Assembly (NCBI RefSeq): GCF_000426565.1
Contig: NZ_AUFP01000005.1
Span: 186,001 to 250,000, forward strand
DNA: 64,000 nt
Direction of reading: 5' to 3'
Origin: Segatella albensis DSM 11370 = JCM 12258
Lineage (GTDB): Bacteria; Bacteroidota; Bacteroidia; Bacteroidales; Bacteroidaceae
Of the stretch, positions 62,699 to 64,000 are shown piece by piece. Numbering within the stretch: the stretch's first letter is position 1; every line of letters begins with the position of its first letter. The translations under genes and the position numbers were made by a program. Under the pieces are notes generated by a model, which saw nothing but the letters and a program-made list of their open reading frames with translations, was not told the origin of the DNA and made no database searches.

Positions 62699-64000
62699 GG
62701 TCTCGCTTCAAACTTGGATGAAGGAATGGGTAATGTGAATCTTTATCCGTATAAGCTGGGTTAATAGCCTTCATTCCCATATCTAATCGTAGAATAAAAT
62801 AATCGAAATTGAGTCGTAATCCCAGTCCATAAGCCACAGCTATCTGCTTATAAAATTCTCTGAAATAGAACTTTCCCCCCGGTTGGTTAGCATAATCTCT
62901 CAAAGTCCAGATATTACCGGCATCAACGAAGGCAGCGCCATGAAGTTTCCAGAACAGATAGGTACGATATTCGATATTCATATCAAGTTTCAAATCACCC
63001 GTATGATTGATAAAATCAATACGTCCATCGGTGCCTCGATAGCTACCAGGACCTAATTCTCGCACACCCCATCCTCTTACCGAGTTAGCACCGCCAGAGA
63101 AATAACGTTTCTCAAAAGGTAGCACAGTACTGTTGCCATAAGGATAAGCCAAGCCAAATCCCATATGCATCGCGAGAGCATTACGAAGGTCAAACTGAAG
63201 AAGACGCGTATAATAGAAATCAAATTTAGCATACTGCGCATAGGCTATATTAAGAAAGGTATTCTGCCCTATCGCATTCTGTCTGAAATGAAATGATTTA
63301 GCCACTGCATTGAGTAGATTGCCTGCAGTCTCGACATTAGCACGGAAAGCATTCACGCCATCAGAATAAGTCAATCCAAAACCAATCTTCATTATAAAGA
63401 GGTCTTCATAATTGTAACGCAAGATCGCATTTCTATTACTTACGCTGTCAAGGTAATCGTGTTTGAAAGTTTCCGATATCCATGGCATATAAACATAATT
63501 CAAATCGAGCAAATCGAAGCGATAGTTAAGATGATGTCGAGGTTCTGCCCAACGATAACGCCAAGCTGTAGAAAATACTCGACGATAAAACTCCGGACGA
63601 TTCTGAAAGTTCCAACTCACAGCAAGCTCAGAAGTTGCCATCTGCCGATGACGGAATGTTGTCGACAGGAAAGGTGCAACAAATTGAGGGAAAGCGAGTT
63701 TAGTTTCTATAGAATATTCTTGATAGTTTCGATCGGAATACCCTTCAAGTCTGGTAATAGCCTCGAATGCGCCACGCAAAGCGACACTAAACTGTTCACT
63801 ACCTCGAAAAAGATTACGATTGGTATAGGTGAGCGAAGCTGCTGCACCAAGATCACCTGCCGTATTGGTACCTTCTGGCTGAAAAGAAATTGTAGAAGGT
63901 TTATTGGTACTGATTTGGATATTACAGTCAAGAAGGTTTGTATCGGGGTGCTCTATAAAGCGAATATTAGTGTACCTTACGGCCTGAAGGCGACTGAAAT
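62664..64000 (-). CDS. Omp85 (BamA/TamA-like) outer-membrane protein, N-terminus outside the window
   Basis: The C-terminal beta-barrel of an Omp85 translocase. From the right edge it reads FSRLQAVRYTNIRF (end of a POTRA-like region), then NLFRGSEQFSVALRGAFEA. Strands follow, with the lid-lock motif FSGGANSVRGWGVRELGPGSY (VRGW), and the terminal strand LNLHFAVGLPF ends in Phe. It inserts outer-membrane proteins; a TamA/TamL role with the TamB-like protein at 21422-25717 is possible but not shown. The frame is open to base 64000, so the gene continues beyond it. Confidence 0.9.
   Translation of the reverse strand, partial: FSRLQAVRYTNIRFIEHPDTNLLDCNIQISTNKPSTISFQPEGTNTAGDLGAAASLTYTNRNLFRGSEQFSVALRGAFEAITRLEGYSDRNYQEYSIETKLAFPQFVAPFLSTTFRHRQMATSELAVSWNFQNRPEFYRRVFSTAWRYRWAEPRHHLNYRFDLLDLNYVYMPWISETFKHDYLDSVSNRNAILRYNYEDLFIMKIGFGLTYSDGVNAFRANVETAGNLLNAVAKSFHFRQNAIGQNTFLNIAYAQYAKFDFYYTRLLQFDLRNALAMHMGFGLAYPYGNSTVLPFEKRYFSGGANSVRGWGVRELGPGSYRGTDGRIDFINHTGDLKLDMNIEYRTYLFWKLHGAAFVDAGNIWTLRDYANQPGGKFYFREFYKQIAVAYGLGLRLNFDYFILRLDMGMKAINPAYTDKDSHYPFLHPSLKRDLNLHFAVGLPF

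Overview
The window looks like a Bacteroidales chromosome, most likely Prevotella or a close relative. The support is the recurring Bacteroidetes promoter signature (TTTG, about 19-21 bp, then TAnnTTTG), a complete Na+-translocating NADH:quinone reductase operon, DUF-type histidine kinases and DUF4923/DUF6057 proteins typical of the order, a T9SS-type C-terminal domain, and an alanine/glutamate-rich S16 tail. The species call is inference.

Layout. 1-4215: the N-terminal two thirds of gyrA (minus strand, running off the left edge) and clpC. 4304-4452: tRNA-Thr(CGT) and tRNA-Gly(CCC). 4616-15403: a broken CRISPR-Cas locus holding an orphan Csx15-like gene, two repeat-like units 65 bp apart, a 395-bp palindrome-rich repeat, a cas1 5' remnant, an accessory island, an IS982-family insertion, a cas1 3' remnant and an intact cas2. 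15509-21223: nqrABCDEF (minus). 21422-25717: tamB. 25891-29136: a cell-envelope cluster (Spy-like protein, membrane anti-sigma candidate, ECF sigma factor, L,D-transpeptidase, T9SS-tail protein). 29308-31221: cdd and a beta-helix lipoprotein. 31441-33213: rpsA. 33576-33969: a second copy of the 395-bp repeat. 34037-36939: a DUF134 regulator divergent from a ferredoxin/thioredoxin/MarR redox operon. 37023-41941: a lipoprotein, a precorrin methylase, a haem-motif propeller protein and two membrane proteins. 41938-46097: a response regulator and an unusual double histidine kinase. 46111-50473: eda, kdgK, a LacI regulator and an NhaC-type transporter, which read as a 2-keto-3-deoxygluconate module. 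50483-64000: housekeeping and envelope genes (GH25 lysozyme, zinc-ribbon protein, DnaJ-like chaperone, 5'-nucleotidase, nudC, radical SAM protein, glycosyltransferase, mtaB, rpsP, DUF4923 protein, WalJ-like hydrolase) and a partial Omp85 protein at the right edge.

The most interesting region is 4.6-15.4 kb, where one immune system has replaced another. A serine-recombinase element carrying a restriction cassette (C5 methyltransferase, NgoFVII-type PLD nuclease, Z1 ATPase, DUF6088 protein), a frameshifted SLOG gene and an Mrr nuclease sits inside cas1. An IS982-family element lies exactly between the truncated mrr and the surviving cas1 3' end. No target duplication is visible, so the simplest reading is that an IS-adjacent deletion removed the island's right end and the middle of cas1. 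The transposase has an in-frame TGA, and the recombinase lacks a recognisable catalytic serine, so the arrangement looks frozen.

The restriction promoter carries two tandem GCGGC sites at its predicted start point. GCSGC is the sequence recognised by NgoFVII, which suggests methylation feedback. All family assignments come from reading the translated sequence by eye; no database search was run.
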